Positions 6,667 through 13,595 of a stretch of 37,112 bases of DNA are shown here, one piece after another (position 1 is the first letter of the stretch; each line of letters opens with the position of its first letter). The DNA comes from JAKQIM01 sp964633225 (GTDB taxonomy: Bacteria; Chloroflexota; Anaerolineae; Anaerolineales; UBA4823): contig CAZWFQ010000035.1 of assembly GCA_964633225.1 (NCBI GenBank), forward strand, positions 1-37,112. The letters are read 5' to 3'. The notes under the pieces are model-generated. The model was not told the DNA's origin. It saw nothing but the letters and a program-made list of their open reading frames with translations, and did no database searches. The position numbers and the translations under genes were made by a program.

Positions 6667-8778
6667 TTATTTCTTCTTCAAGATGATGCGGGCATCGACC
6701 ACTTTCAGGCCTTTGCCTTCCTCGTACACCAGCACGGGGTTCGCATCCGTCTCGGCAACCTCATCACGCAAGTCATAGACCATGGCAGCATAGCTGCACA
6801 CCAGGTCTGCCAGCGCAGCCCGGTCGCGCGGCGCTTCGCCGCGAGCGCCTGCCAGGATGGCAACGCTGCGGATCTCGTTGATCATCTGCTCCGCCTGTCC
6901 CTTGGTCACCGGGGCCACGCGGAAGGTCACGTCCTTGAGCACCTCAACAAAGATGCCGCCCAGGCCAAACATAATGGTTGGGCCAAAGGTCGGATCATTG
7001 ATCGAGCCAATGATCACCTCAGTACCAAGCGGGGCCATTTCTTGCACAGCAACCCCGCGGATATCGGCATTGGCATTGTAAGCCTTGCAGTTCGCCAGGA
7101 TGGTCTGGTAAGCAGAGCGCACACCGGCCTCATCCTTGATGTTCACCTTCACGCCGCCCGCATCCGATTTGTGAATGATATCAGGCGAGACAACCTTCAT
7201 CACAATCGGGTAACCCGTTTCGCGGGCCAACGAGACAGCTTCTTCCTCGCTCTTGGAAAGGTTGATCTCGGTCACAGGCAGGCCATATGAAGCAAACAAT
7301 TTCTTGGCTTCGATCTCGGTCAGGGCCGTGCGCCCTTCGCCGCGTGCCTTGGCGATGATCTCGTGCGCCTTCTTAGCGCTGCCGGGGATCTTGGCTTCGG
7401 TGGTGCCATTGATGCTCTGGCGAATATTATTATATTCGCGCAGGGCTGCCATGCCGTTCATCGCTTTGTCGGGTGCGGTATAAGCAGGGATGCCGTGCTC
7501 CACCAGCCACTGCATGGCCTCGTCGCAGCGCGTTCCACCCACCATCGAAACAACCACTGGCTTATCGCTGATGCCTGTCTCTTCAATTCCCTTCTTGATC
7601 GCCTGGGCGATCTCCACGGGGTTGGTCATGGCAGTCTCGCAGTACAGAACTGCCAACCCATCCGTCCAGGGGTGAGCATAAGCGAACTTGACCGACTTGT
7701 AATACCACTCATTGCCAGCCATACCGGTCAGATCAACCGGGTTCTTGGCGCTGCCAAACTCAGGCATGTGCTTCTTGAGCTCATCCTGCACATCCTGGGG
7801 AGCAAAGTGTAGGGGGACGCCAAAGCGCTCTGCCGCATCGGTAGCCAGAACACCCACACCGCCGCCATTGGTAATGACCAACAGGTTTTCTTTGCGCAGC
7901 GGCGGCTGGAGAGAGAGCGCCAGGGTGCGGTCAAAGAGGTTGTTCAGGTCTGAGGCCTGCACCACACCTGCCTGCTGGAAAGCAGCGCCGTAAACTTTCA
8001 CCGCGCCCGCCAGCGAGCCCGTGTGAGATGCAGCCGCAGCAGCACCGTGCGCCGAAACACCTGCCTTGAGGGCAATGATCGGTTTCTTGGTATTGCGGCT
8101 GGCCTCGATGAACTTGCGCCCGTCCTTGAAGCCTTCAATATAAAGGCAAATGCAGGAGGTGTTGTCATCCTTATCCAGCCAGGTGATCAGGTCAGCAAAG
8201 TCAACATCAGCCATGTTGCCGATAGAGATCATCTTGTCGAAGCCCACCTTGCGGGTATAAGTGATGGCATCCATGGCGATCAGCAGCGCGCCGCTTTGAG
8301 TGATCAGGGTGGCCTTGCCAGGGAAAGGCAAGAAGGGGGCAAAGGAGGCATTCAGCTTGTCCGAATTGGAAAGCGTGCCGACGATATTGGGTCCCAGGAT
8401 GCACATACCGTATTGGTGCGCAATACTCACCAGTTCATCTTCGAGATCCTTGCGGCCCACTTCGCTGAAACCGGATGTGATCACGCTCAAGGCCTTGATG
8501 CCTTTTTCGCCACATTCTTTCGTCACCTGAGACACAAACTTCACCGGCACCGTGATAACCGCCAGGTCCACTTTGCCCGGCACATCGGCAATCGTCGAAA
8601 AAACCTTCAGGCCTAGAATTTCAGTGGCAGTTGGGTTGATCGGATAGATCTTACCAGTGTAGCCGCCCTCAAGCAAGTTCTCAATCACTGTATAACCGAT
8701 CTTTCCTGGTTGAGCAGAAGCCCCCACCACGGCCACAGTTTTGGGCTGCAAGAGATTATTTAATGCTGTTTGATCCAT
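6667..8778 (-). CDS. Acetate-CoA ligase (ADP-forming), fused alpha and beta subunits
   Basis: This 703-residue NDP-forming acyl-CoA synthetase converts acetyl-CoA (or another acyl-CoA), ADP and phosphate to the acid, CoA and ATP, an energy-conserving step of fermentation. In order it has a CoA-binding Rossmann domain (residues 1 to about 130, with VAVVGASAQPGKIGYTV), succinyl-CoA-synthetase-like ligase domains with the phosphorylated His252 in ASHTGSLAG, and a C-terminal ATP-grasp domain from about residue 480 with DIIHKSDAGGV carrying the second conserved His. The length equals that of known single-chain enzymes; in Pyrococcus the two halves are separate subunits. AGGAG lies just upstream of the ATG at 8778. 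It is transcribed alone behind a long leader and ends at the terminator at 6605-6652. Acyl specificity (acetyl, propionyl, aryl) is not determined. Confidence 0.94.
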   Translation of the reverse strand: MDQTALNNLLQPKTVAVVGASAQPGKIGYTVIENLLEGGYTGKIYPINPTATEILGLKVFSTIADVPGKVDLAVITVPVKFVSQVTKECGEKGIKALSVITSGFSEVGRKDLEDELVSIAHQYGMCILGPNIVGTLSNSDKLNASFAPFLPFPGKATLITQSGALLIAMDAITYTRKVGFDKMISIGNMADVDFADLITWLDKDDNTSCICLYIEGFKDGRKFIEASRNTKKPIIALKAGVSAHGAAAAASHTGSLAGAVKVYGAAFQQAGVVQASDLNNLFDRTLALSLQPPLRKENLLVITNGGGVGVLATDAAERFGVPLHFAPQDVQDELKKHMPEFGSAKNPVDLTGMAGNEWYYKSVKFAYAHPWTDGLAVLYCETAMTNPVEIAQAIKKGIEETGISDKPVVVSMVGGTRCDEAMQWLVEHGIPAYTAPDKAMNGMAALREYNNIRQSINGTTEAKIPGSAKKAHEIIAKARGEGRTALTEIEAKKLFASYGLPVTEINLSKSEEEAVSLARETGYPIVMKVVSPDIIHKSDAGGVKVNIKDEAGVRSAYQTILANCKAYNANADIRGVAVQEMAPLGTEVIIGSINDPTFGPTIMFGLGGIFVEVLKDVTFRVAPVTKGQAEQMINEIRSVAILAGARGEAPRDRAALADLVCSYAAMVYDLRDEVAETDANPVLVYEEGKGLKVVDARIILKKK

Positions 8779-8889
8779 GCTTGATCTCCTAATGATATGT
8801 TTGCTTTAGATTAGATTTTTCCTGCAAGATTATTTCATTCCTGGGTTATCCCCATGGATATTTCTTCTTCTGTGCCTTATGACTGCCCG

Positions 8890-8932
8890 ACAAGAAAAGT
8901 GGGATGCCTCACGATTATTGTGAGACATCCCA
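8890..8932 (-). terminator. Terminator-like hairpin in the leader of the acetate-CoA ligase gene
   Basis: On the minus strand a 13-base-pair stem (arms 8920-8932 and 8900-8912, seven-base loop) is followed by CTTTTCTTGT. In the minus-strand RNA the single non-Watson-Crick pair is a G-U wobble, whereas on the plus strand it would be a C-A mismatch, so the structure is built for minus-strand transcripts. It lies between a TATAAT box (8990-8995) and the coding start at 8778. It could be an attenuator or riboswitch terminator, or the end of a short RNA of about 90 nt. Confidence 0.55.
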
Positions 8933-8989
8933 TCCTTAAATCAAACGGCTCTTAATAGAAAAAACAATAGCCAGGCCCATATAAACGGC

Positions 8990-8995
8990 ATTATA
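8990..8995 (-). promoter_or_regulatory. Candidate -10 box (TATAAT) for the acetate-CoA ligase leader
   Basis: Read on the minus strand, 8995 to 8990 is a perfect TATAAT. It would start a transcript near 8983, giving a leader of about 205 bases before the coding start at 8778. The -35 region is not consensus-like. Confidence 0.4.
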
Positions 8996-9179
8996 ACATA
9001 GGTGCTCAATGCAAATGGAGGATGAAAGACATACCGCAAGGTTGACAATCCGCCTGGATACTGTTTGTTCCTGGTCTTCTCCTCCGCCCGACCAGCCGCC
9101 GCACAACAATCATCAAGGAATGCCTACATCACAATCCAACCTGCCCCAATCAGGCCAACGCACAGCTTTCGACCTACAG

Positions 9180-9185
9180 TATAAT
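9180..9185 (+). promoter_or_regulatory. Candidate -10 box (TATAAT) for the nitroreductase-OYE pair
   Basis: A perfect TATAAT within CAGTATAATT ends 19 bases before the ATG at 9205. The predicted start near 9192 leaves a 5' untranslated region of about a dozen bases with no visible Shine-Dalgarno sequence. Confidence 0.5.
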
Positions 9186-9204
9186 TGTGCCACTAGCATA
9201 CAAT

Positions 9205-10080
9205 ATGAACATTCACCTCCTGGATACGATCAACGAACGCCACTCGGTCCGTTTTTATCAACCCGAACCGATTGCATATGAAACACAATCTGCCTTGGCA
9301 GCCAACCTGGCGGCGCTGCAGCGCGGCCCGCTCGGCTCAAAAACCCGCTTTAGCCTGGCTGTCGCCAATGATGAAGAGCGTGCTGCTTTGCGCGGCCTGG
9401 GTACGTATGGCTTCATCAGGAACCCAACCGGCTTCATCATCGGCGCTGTCGAAGTGAACGACCATGCCCTGGAAGACTTCGGTTACATGATGGAAACAGC
9501 CGTCCTGCATGCCACCGCCCTGGGGCTGGGCACCTGTTGGCTGGGGGGCTCTTTTACCCAAAGCAGTTTTGCCAGCAAGATTGACAAACAAGACCACGAG
9601 ATCATCCCCGCTGTAGCCGCCGCTGGCTACGCCATGCCCCAGGTTCGAGAAAGAGATCTGCTGCGCCGCGCCGCGCGTTCAGAAACTCGCCTGCCCTGGG
9701 AAGACCTGTTCTTTGACGGTTCTTTTCGCCAACCGCTGACCATCCCGCGCGCCGTGCAGGCTGGCGATTATGCCCGCGCCCTTGAGATGGTACGCCTGGC
9801 GCCGTCTGCATCCAACAAGCAGCCCTGGCGCATTGTCAAAGATGGTGACCGCTGGCATTTTTACTGCCAACGCACCCCGGGCTACGGTCAAGGGAGCTGG
9901 TATTTCACCCTGCTGCGACTGGCAGACTTACAACGCCTGGATGTCGGCATCGCCATGTGTCACTTCGCCCTCAGCCTGCAGGAGCTTGGCCTGCAAGGCA
10001 GTTGGGGTGTTTCTGACCCCGGCCTGGAGCCGGTCAATACAAAAACATTATATATCGCCACCTGGAATGCTGATGAATAA
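9205..10080 (+). CDS. TM1586-type nitroreductase family protein
   Basis: This 291-residue flavoprotein-like protein resembles the putative TM nitroreductase family (Thermotoga TM1586 type), in which one chain contains two nitroreductase-like halves. The N-terminal half has a family-like start (DTINERHSVRFYQ) and GLGTCWLGGSF, equivalent to the flavin-contacting LGLGTCW region. The second half opens with ALEMVRLAPSASNKQPWR, matching the usual R.APSA.N.QPW motif. It probably binds FMN and reduces nitro compounds, quinones or other electrophiles; the substrate is unknown. The ATG at 9205 is preferred over an in-frame GTG at 9187, which lies almost on the -10 box. It is followed after two bases by the old yellow enzyme gene, so both are co-transcribed. 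Confidence 0.85.
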   Translation: MNIHLLDTINERHSVRFYQPEPIAYETQSALAANLAALQRGPLGSKTRFSLAVANDEERAALRGLGTYGFIRNPTGFIIGAVEVNDHALEDFGYMMETAVLHATALGLGTCWLGGSFTQSSFASKIDKQDHEIIPAVAAAGYAMPQVRERDLLRRAARSETRLPWEDLFFDGSFRQPLTIPRAVQAGDYARALEMVRLAPSASNKQPWRIVKDGDRWHFYCQRTPGYGQGSWYFTLLRLADLQRLDVGIAMCHFALSLQELGLQGSWGVSDPGLEPVNTKTLYIATWNADE

Positions 10081-10082
10081 CC

Positions 10083-11153
10083 ATGCCCAACTTATTTGAC
10101 CCCTTTACCTTGCGTGGAATCACTCTGCGCAACCGCATCGGCATGCCGCCCATGTGCCAGTATTCTGCTGTGGATGGGCTGGCCAACGATTGGCACCTGG
10201 CACACTACGGGGCGCGCGCAGCCGGCGGGATGGGCCTGATCATTGTCGAAGCCACGGCGGTTGAGTCGCGTGGGCGGATCACACCCAATGACCTGGGTTT
10301 ATGGAACGATGCCCAAATTGAATCCCTGGCGCGCCTGGTCCGCTTTCTCAAAGAGCACGGCGCCGTACCCGGCATCCAGATCGCACATGCCGGCCGCAAG
10401 GCCAACACACACCGCCCCTGGGGGTCAACCGCCAGCGGCCCCATCTCGGCCGGTGACCCGCATCATTGGCAAGTAGTTGGCCCCAGCCCCCTGCCCTTCA
10501 GCGCGGGGTACCCAGTTCCTCATGCCCTGAGCGTCGAGGAAATCCACACCATCCAGGATGCCTTCGTCGCCGCTGCCAGGCGCGCCCTGGCAGCCGGTTT
10601 TGAGTGGCTAGAGCTCCACGCCGCTCATGGCTACCTGCTGCACAGCTTTTACTCTCCACTGGCCAACCAGCGCACAGATGCCTACGGCGGCAGTTTTGAA
10701 AACCGCACCCGCTTCTTGCTCGAAACAGCCTCCAAAGTGCGCCAGGTATGGCCTGAGCATTTACCGCTCACAGCGCGCCTCTCTTGCACCGATTGGGTAG
10801 AAAATGGCTGGAGCAGCGATGATTCAATCATCCTGGCCCGGCAGCTCAAAGCCGCCGGGGTGGACCTGGTCGATTGTTCATCCGGCGGCAACGGCCCCAC
10901 CCCGCCCACAGTAACCGGTCCGGGGTACCAGGTGCCCCTGGCAGAGGCAGTTCGCCGCTCAGCCGGCATTGCCACGGCTGCCGTAGGGCTGATCACTGCC
11001 CCCGAGCAAGCAGACGAAATCATCTTCAACCAACGCGCCGATGTTGTCTTGGTAGGCCGCGCATCGCTGCGCGACCCCCACTGGCCTCTCCATGCCGCCC
11101 AAGTGTTAAAGAAAGACGGCCCGGTGCCAGGGCAGTACCTGCGTGCTTTCTAA
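10083..11153 (+). CDS. NADH:flavin oxidoreductase, old yellow enzyme (YqjM-like)
   Basis: This 356-residue FMN-dependent TIM-barrel ene-reductase belongs to the thermophilic-like (YqjM/XenA) class of the old yellow enzyme family. Diagnostic residues are Cys25 and Tyr27 in MPPMCQYSA, which tune flavin and substrate in YqjM, the substrate-binding pair His179 and His182 in ELHAAHGYL, and SPLANQRTDAYGGSFENRTR. The C-terminus has VGLITAPEQAD and VLVGRASLRDP, which bind the FMN phosphate. It reduces activated C=C bonds of enones or nitroesters with NAD(P)H. Its start lies two bases after the nitroreductase stop and its stop lies one base from the convergent WYL regulator, so this is a compact electrophile or redox-detoxification pair. 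Confidence 0.94.
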   Translation: MPNLFDPFTLRGITLRNRIGMPPMCQYSAVDGLANDWHLAHYGARAAGGMGLIIVEATAVESRGRITPNDLGLWNDAQIESLARLVRFLKEHGAVPGIQIAHAGRKANTHRPWGSTASGPISAGDPHHWQVVGPSPLPFSAGYPVPHALSVEEIHTIQDAFVAAARRALAAGFEWLELHAAHGYLLHSFYSPLANQRTDAYGGSFENRTRFLLETASKVRQVWPEHLPLTARLSCTDWVENGWSSDDSIILARQLKAAGVDLVDCSSGGNGPTPPTVTGPGYQVPLAEAVRRSAGIATAAVGLITAPEQADEIIFNQRADVVLVGRASLRDPHWPLHAAQVLKKDGPVPGQYLRAF

Positions 11154-11154
11154 C

Positions 11155-12126
11155 TCAGCTTGACCTTCGGTACACCCTGGCGGTCTGTTCAGCCACATCC
11201 GCCAGGCTGGCCCTCAGAGCGTAGGGCTCAAGCACCTCAATCCCGCTGCCAAAAGGCAGCAGGCGCTCTCGGGCCTCGTCGATCCAGCGAAAATACAGGG
11301 TTAAGATGCGGCTACCGTCCTCGGCTTCAACAGCCTGCTCAAGCTGTTGGCGCACCCTGGCCCCAAACCGGCGAAGCACAGCCGGCAAAGCCCTTTTCGT
11401 CACCCGCAACGTCACCGCATACCCTGAATAGCTCTCTTCTTCCTCTGCGCACCAGCTCTCCCAAAAAGCCCCCAGGTCAAAATCGGGCGGGCGCTCAAAC
11501 GTATCGGCGCACAAGCGAACCTCCAACAGCTCATCCAACCGGCGCACGCGCACCCGCCCCGCCCGCGCGAACACCAGGTACCATGAACCTGATTTTGTGG
11601 CCAACCCATAAGGCTCCACCTCCCGCTCGATCTGCACATCAAACACCGGGATGTAAGTGATCGCCAGCTTGCGATCTTCCCACACTGCCTGCTGGATGAT
11701 TTGCAAGCTGGGCAGCGGTTCTTCTGCCTGGCTCCACCAGGTCGAGTCGATATAATACCGCTGGCGCACGCGTGCTTCATCTTGCCGGCGAGAGGCAGGC
11801 AGCGCCGCGGTCAGCTTAAGCATCGCGGCTTTCAGATCTTGGCTCAGGCCCAGCCGGGCCAACGGCCCTGGCATATTCAGCATGAATAAAGCCCGCGCCT
11901 CGCTCTCTGAAAGCCCGGTCAGGTTTGTACGGTAGCTATCCAAGAGCTGGTACCCACCGGCAGGCCCGGCCTCACCATAAACAGGCACACCCGCCGTGCT
12001 GAGGGCCACCATATCGCGGTAGATGGTCCGTTCGCAGACTTCCAACTCGCGGGCCAGTTGACCGGCGCTCATGCGCCCCCGAGTCTGGAGCAGCATTAAG
12101 AGAGAAAGCAAACGATCTGCACGCAT
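11155..12126 (-). CDS. WYL-domain transcriptional regulator with N-terminal HTH (YafY-like)
   Basis: This 323-residue regulator starts with a DeoR/HTH_11-type winged helix (MRADRLLSLLMLLQTRGRMS, then QLARELEVCERTIYRDMVAL) and continues with the linker PVYGEAGPAGGYQL. Its WYL ligand-sensing domain contains KSGSWYLVFARAGRVRVRRL, with the eponymous Trp-Tyr-Leu. A C-terminal WCX-like extension (residues ~235-320) completes the usual architecture. It diverges from the GyrI-like gene and is convergent with the old yellow enzyme gene at one base spacing. The perfect inverted repeat at 12137-12161 lies just upstream of its start, so autoregulation is likely. A minus-strand TAAAAT at 12133-12138, seven bases before the ATG, suggests a leaderless transcript. 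Confidence 0.92.
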   Translation of the reverse strand: MRADRLLSLLMLLQTRGRMSAGQLARELEVCERTIYRDMVALSTAGVPVYGEAGPAGGYQLLDSYRTNLTGLSESEARALFMLNMPGPLARLGLSQDLKAAMLKLTAALPASRRQDEARVRQRYYIDSTWWSQAEEPLPSLQIIQQAVWEDRKLAITYIPVFDVQIEREVEPYGLATKSGSWYLVFARAGRVRVRRLDELLEVRLCADTFERPPDFDLGAFWESWCAEEEESYSGYAVTLRVTKRALPAVLRRFGARVRQQLEQAVEAEDGSRILTLYFRWIDEARERLLPFGSGIEVLEPYALRASLADVAEQTARVYRRSS

Positions 12127-12132
12127 GAATTG

Positions 12133-12138
12133 ATTTTA
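12133..12138 (-). promoter_or_regulatory. Candidate -10 box (TAAAAT) for the WYL regulator
   Basis: Read on the minus strand, 12138 to 12133 is TAAAAT, six bases upstream of the ATG at 12126-12124. No ribosome-binding site is visible, so the message may be leaderless. The box overlaps the left end of the inverted repeat, consistent with autorepression. Confidence 0.4.
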
Positions 12139-12161
12139 CCCTGACATAAGATGTCAGGGTA
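12137..12161. promoter_or_regulatory. Perfect inverted repeat, candidate operator of the WYL regulator
   Basis: Two 11-base arms, TACCCTGACAT (12137-12147) and its exact reverse complement (12151-12161), flank the spacer AAG. It is in the 110-base region between the divergent WYL regulator and GyrI-like genes. It overlaps the regulator's own core promoter and sits about 68 bases upstream of the predicted start of the divergent gene. Position and symmetry fit a dimeric HTH-regulator operator; binding by this protein is inferred. Confidence 0.7.
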
Positions 12162-12178
12162 GGGGTGATATGATGTTG

Positions 12179-12190
12179 CTTGTCGACAAG
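12179..12190. promoter_or_regulatory. Second palindrome in the WYL/GyrI intergenic region
   Basis: CTTGTCGACAAG is a perfect 12-base palindrome between the larger inverted repeat and the GyrI-like start. It shares the TGTC/GACA core of that repeat and overlaps the place where a -35 box for the TAGAAT at 12205-12210 would lie. It may be a second binding site for the same regulator or chance symmetry. Confidence 0.35.
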
Positions 12191-12204
12191 AAGCGTACGC
12201 GTTT

Positions 12205-12210
12205 TAGAAT
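12205..12210 (+). promoter_or_regulatory. Candidate -10 box (TAGAAT) for the GyrI-like gene
   Basis: TAGAAT matches the -10 consensus at five of six positions and lies 26 bases before the ATG at 12237. An AAAGGAG ribosome-binding site lies between them (12222-12228). TTGTCG at 12180-12185 could be the -35 with a 19-base spacer. Confidence 0.4.
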
Positions 12211-12236
12211 AGATCACAAAAAAAGGAGCAAATAAA

Positions 12237-12713
12237 ATGACAGACTCACTTGAGGTCAAAATCGTTCAGCTGGATCCCATGCATGTCGCTTGCTTTCCTG
12301 CTTATGGGCCCGAGCCTGAGGATGAGGCCTGGCAGAAACTGGAAGCCTGGGCAAAGCCGCTGGGCCTGCTGGAAGACCCCGAAAAGCACCGTATCTTCGG
12401 TTTCGATACCGCCGGGCAGGTCCCCGGCAGCGACAGTCGCGGCTACGAATTCTGGATTGAGGTCGGGCCTGGCTTCGAGGCGGCGGGTGATGCAAAGATC
12501 AAGCCGTTCAGCGGTGGCAAGTATGCCGTCTATCGCATCCCCAAGGTTGGCAACCCCTGGGAGACCATCCCCTCCTCCTGGAAAGCGCTGGTCCTCTGGC
12601 AAGAAGACAGCCCCTACAAGATGGGCAAAGCACAATGCCTGGAACAGCCGATCGGATCGGCAAAAACGCCCATGACAGAACGCCCTATGGACCTGTTCCT
12701 GTCGATCGAATAA
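12237..12713 (+). CDS. GyrI-like small-molecule-binding domain protein
   Basis: This 158-residue protein is a stand-alone effector-binding domain of the GyrI/AraC-effector (SHS2) superfamily. It begins with VKIVQLDPMHVACFPAYGPE, includes the DPEKHRIFGFD and GYEFWIEVGPG strands, and ends with a strand resembling MDLFLSIE, all typical of this fold. Family members bind hydrophobic or cationic small molecules and a few hydrolyse cyclopropanoid compounds. There is no DNA-binding domain, so it may act as a binding or detoxifying protein. It is divergent from the WYL regulator and probably controlled by it. An AAAGGAG precedes the ATG by eight bases. The gene ends at a strong hairpin at 12739-12775. 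Confidence 0.82.
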   Translation: MTDSLEVKIVQLDPMHVACFPAYGPEPEDEAWQKLEAWAKPLGLLEDPEKHRIFGFDTAGQVPGSDSRGYEFWIEVGPGFEAAGDAKIKPFSGGKYAVYRIPKVGNPWETIPSSWKALVLWQEDSPYKMGKAQCLEQPIGSAKTPMTERPMDLFLSIE

Positions 12714-12738
12714 CACAGCCCGAGCATTAAGATGATAT

Positions 12739-12775
12739 TGGGGTTGCCCCGCAAAGCGTTTGCGGGGCAACCCCA
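12739..12775. terminator. Strong hairpin between convergent genes, probable bidirectional terminator
   Basis: Perfect 17-base arms (12739-12755 and 12759-12775) with the core GGGGTTGCCCCGCAAA surround a three-base GCG loop. It lies 26 bases after the GyrI-like stop and 37 bases from the stop of the convergent HAD gene. There is no long T-run on either side, so termination may be stem-driven or aided by Rho; it may also protect the 3' ends. Confidence 0.65.
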
Positions 12776-12811
12776 GGTGTTTCCAGCATATCCAACCCAG
12801 AACGCTCTTTT

Positions 12812-13465
12812 CTAAAACAATGCCGCCAGGTCCAAATGGGCAAAATCGGGCACGGCGCCAATCACGTGCGCTTTGCCGGCAGCCTCATCTGCCGGGATCG
12901 TCGTGGTCAAAAAAACCGCATCCATCCCCGCCCGCCGGGCAGCTTCAATGCCGCTGAGAGCATCTTCAAATACCAGGCAGTCGCCTGGCTCTGTTTTCAG
13001 GGCCTTGGCAGCCCGCAGGAATATTTCAGGGTCCGGCTTGCCGCGCGGCACTTCTTCGCCGTTCACCACCACCTGGAAATACTTTCTCAAATCCAATTCG
13101 TCCAGGATAAAGTTCACGTTGTCAGGCGGCGCGGCAGAGGCAACTGCCATTAGCAGATCATTTTGACGGGCCATCTCCAGCAACTCCAACAAACCGGGCA
13201 GCGGCTCTCGGCAGCCGGCAAAACGTTGGCGATACAGGGTCTCTTTACGCTCTCCCCAGTACGCAATCTCCGCCTCACTCAGGTGATTACCCAGCATCAG
13301 CCGCACAATTTCAGGCGTTCGCTTCCCAGTGATCTGGCGGTTGAACTCTTCCTGATCAATGTTAACACCGGCCTCCGCCAGGGTATCTTGCCAGGCCTGG
13401 TTATGGATAGGCATGTTGTGGACAATGGTGCCGTCCATATCAAAAATAAAAGCTTTATAGCGCAT
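12812..13465 (-). CDS. HAD-family hydrolase, beta-phosphoglucomutase-like
   Basis: This 217-residue subclass IA HAD protein carries motif I FDMDGTIVHNMPIHNQAW (nucleophile Asp9 and acid/base Asp11), a helical cap, motif II in VASAAPPDN, the motif III Lys in RGKPDPEIF, and motif IV in VFEDALSGIEAARRAG. The P-I-H-N-Q-A-W context resembles beta-phosphoglucomutases, which interconvert beta-glucose-1- and 6-phosphate, but simple sugar-phosphate phosphatases share it. The ATG at 13465 is chosen because the conserved first strand begins directly after it. AGGAGG lies 15 bases upstream, rather far, and an in-frame TTG at 13492 precedes that element. It is convergent with the GyrI-like gene and divergent from the CrtC-like gene. 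Confidence 0.87.
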   Translation of the reverse strand: MRYKAFIFDMDGTIVHNMPIHNQAWQDTLAEAGVNIDQEEFNRQITGKRTPEIVRLMLGNHLSEAEIAYWGERKETLYRQRFAGCREPLPGLLELLEMARQNDLLMAVASAAPPDNVNFILDELDLRKYFQVVVNGEEVPRGKPDPEIFLRAAKALKTEPGDCLVFEDALSGIEAARRAGMDAVFLTTTIPADEAAGKAHVIGAVPDFAHLDLAALF

Positions 13466-13573
13466 ATGGGCTAAAACCAACCTCCTTTTCAATTCAAAAA
13501 AGAGAGTATATCACTTTAATCAAACCATCATTTTATAAGCGCACAGGTCTTCGCCAAGTCAGGCATGTTCCAG

Positions 13574-13579
13574 TATAAT
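13574..13579 (+). promoter_or_regulatory. Candidate -10 box (TATAAT) for the CrtC-like gene
   Basis: A perfect TATAAT in CAGTATAATC ends 16 bases before the ATG at 13596. GGAGAG at 13586-13591 can serve as ribosome-binding site, so the leader would be about ten bases and consist mostly of it. Confidence 0.5.
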
Positions 13580-13595
13580 CACACCGGAGAGCCCT

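Larger units (their letters stand above)
8779..9204. other. Gene-free intergenic leader region (426 bp)
   Basis: No credible gene lies here. The left part, read on the minus strand, looks like a transcribed leader of the acetate-CoA ligase gene. It holds a TATAAT box at 8990-8995, a hairpin with U-run at 8890-8932, and the AGGAG ribosome-binding site next to the ATG. The right part contains the plus-strand promoter of the nitroreductase gene. An open frame on the plus strand (9009-9281) is compositionally odd, rich in Pro, Gln and Ser, and overlaps the nitroreductase, so it was not called. Confidence 0.6.

Noticed and set aside
8023..8616. Long open frame on the plus strand (197 codons)
   Set aside because: It lies wholly antisense to the well-supported acetate-CoA ligase gene, has no recognisable domain, and its amino-acid content follows from the codon bias of the gene opposite.
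9009..9281. Possible 90-residue protein in the intergenic region
   Set aside because: Pro/Gln/Ser-rich, overlaps the nitroreductase start and its TATAAT box, and has no homology or ribosome-binding site.
12739..12775. Palindrome considered as a replication or attachment site
   Set aside because: It sits between convergent stops with a 3-base loop, as expected for a terminator, and no integrase or direct repeats flank it.
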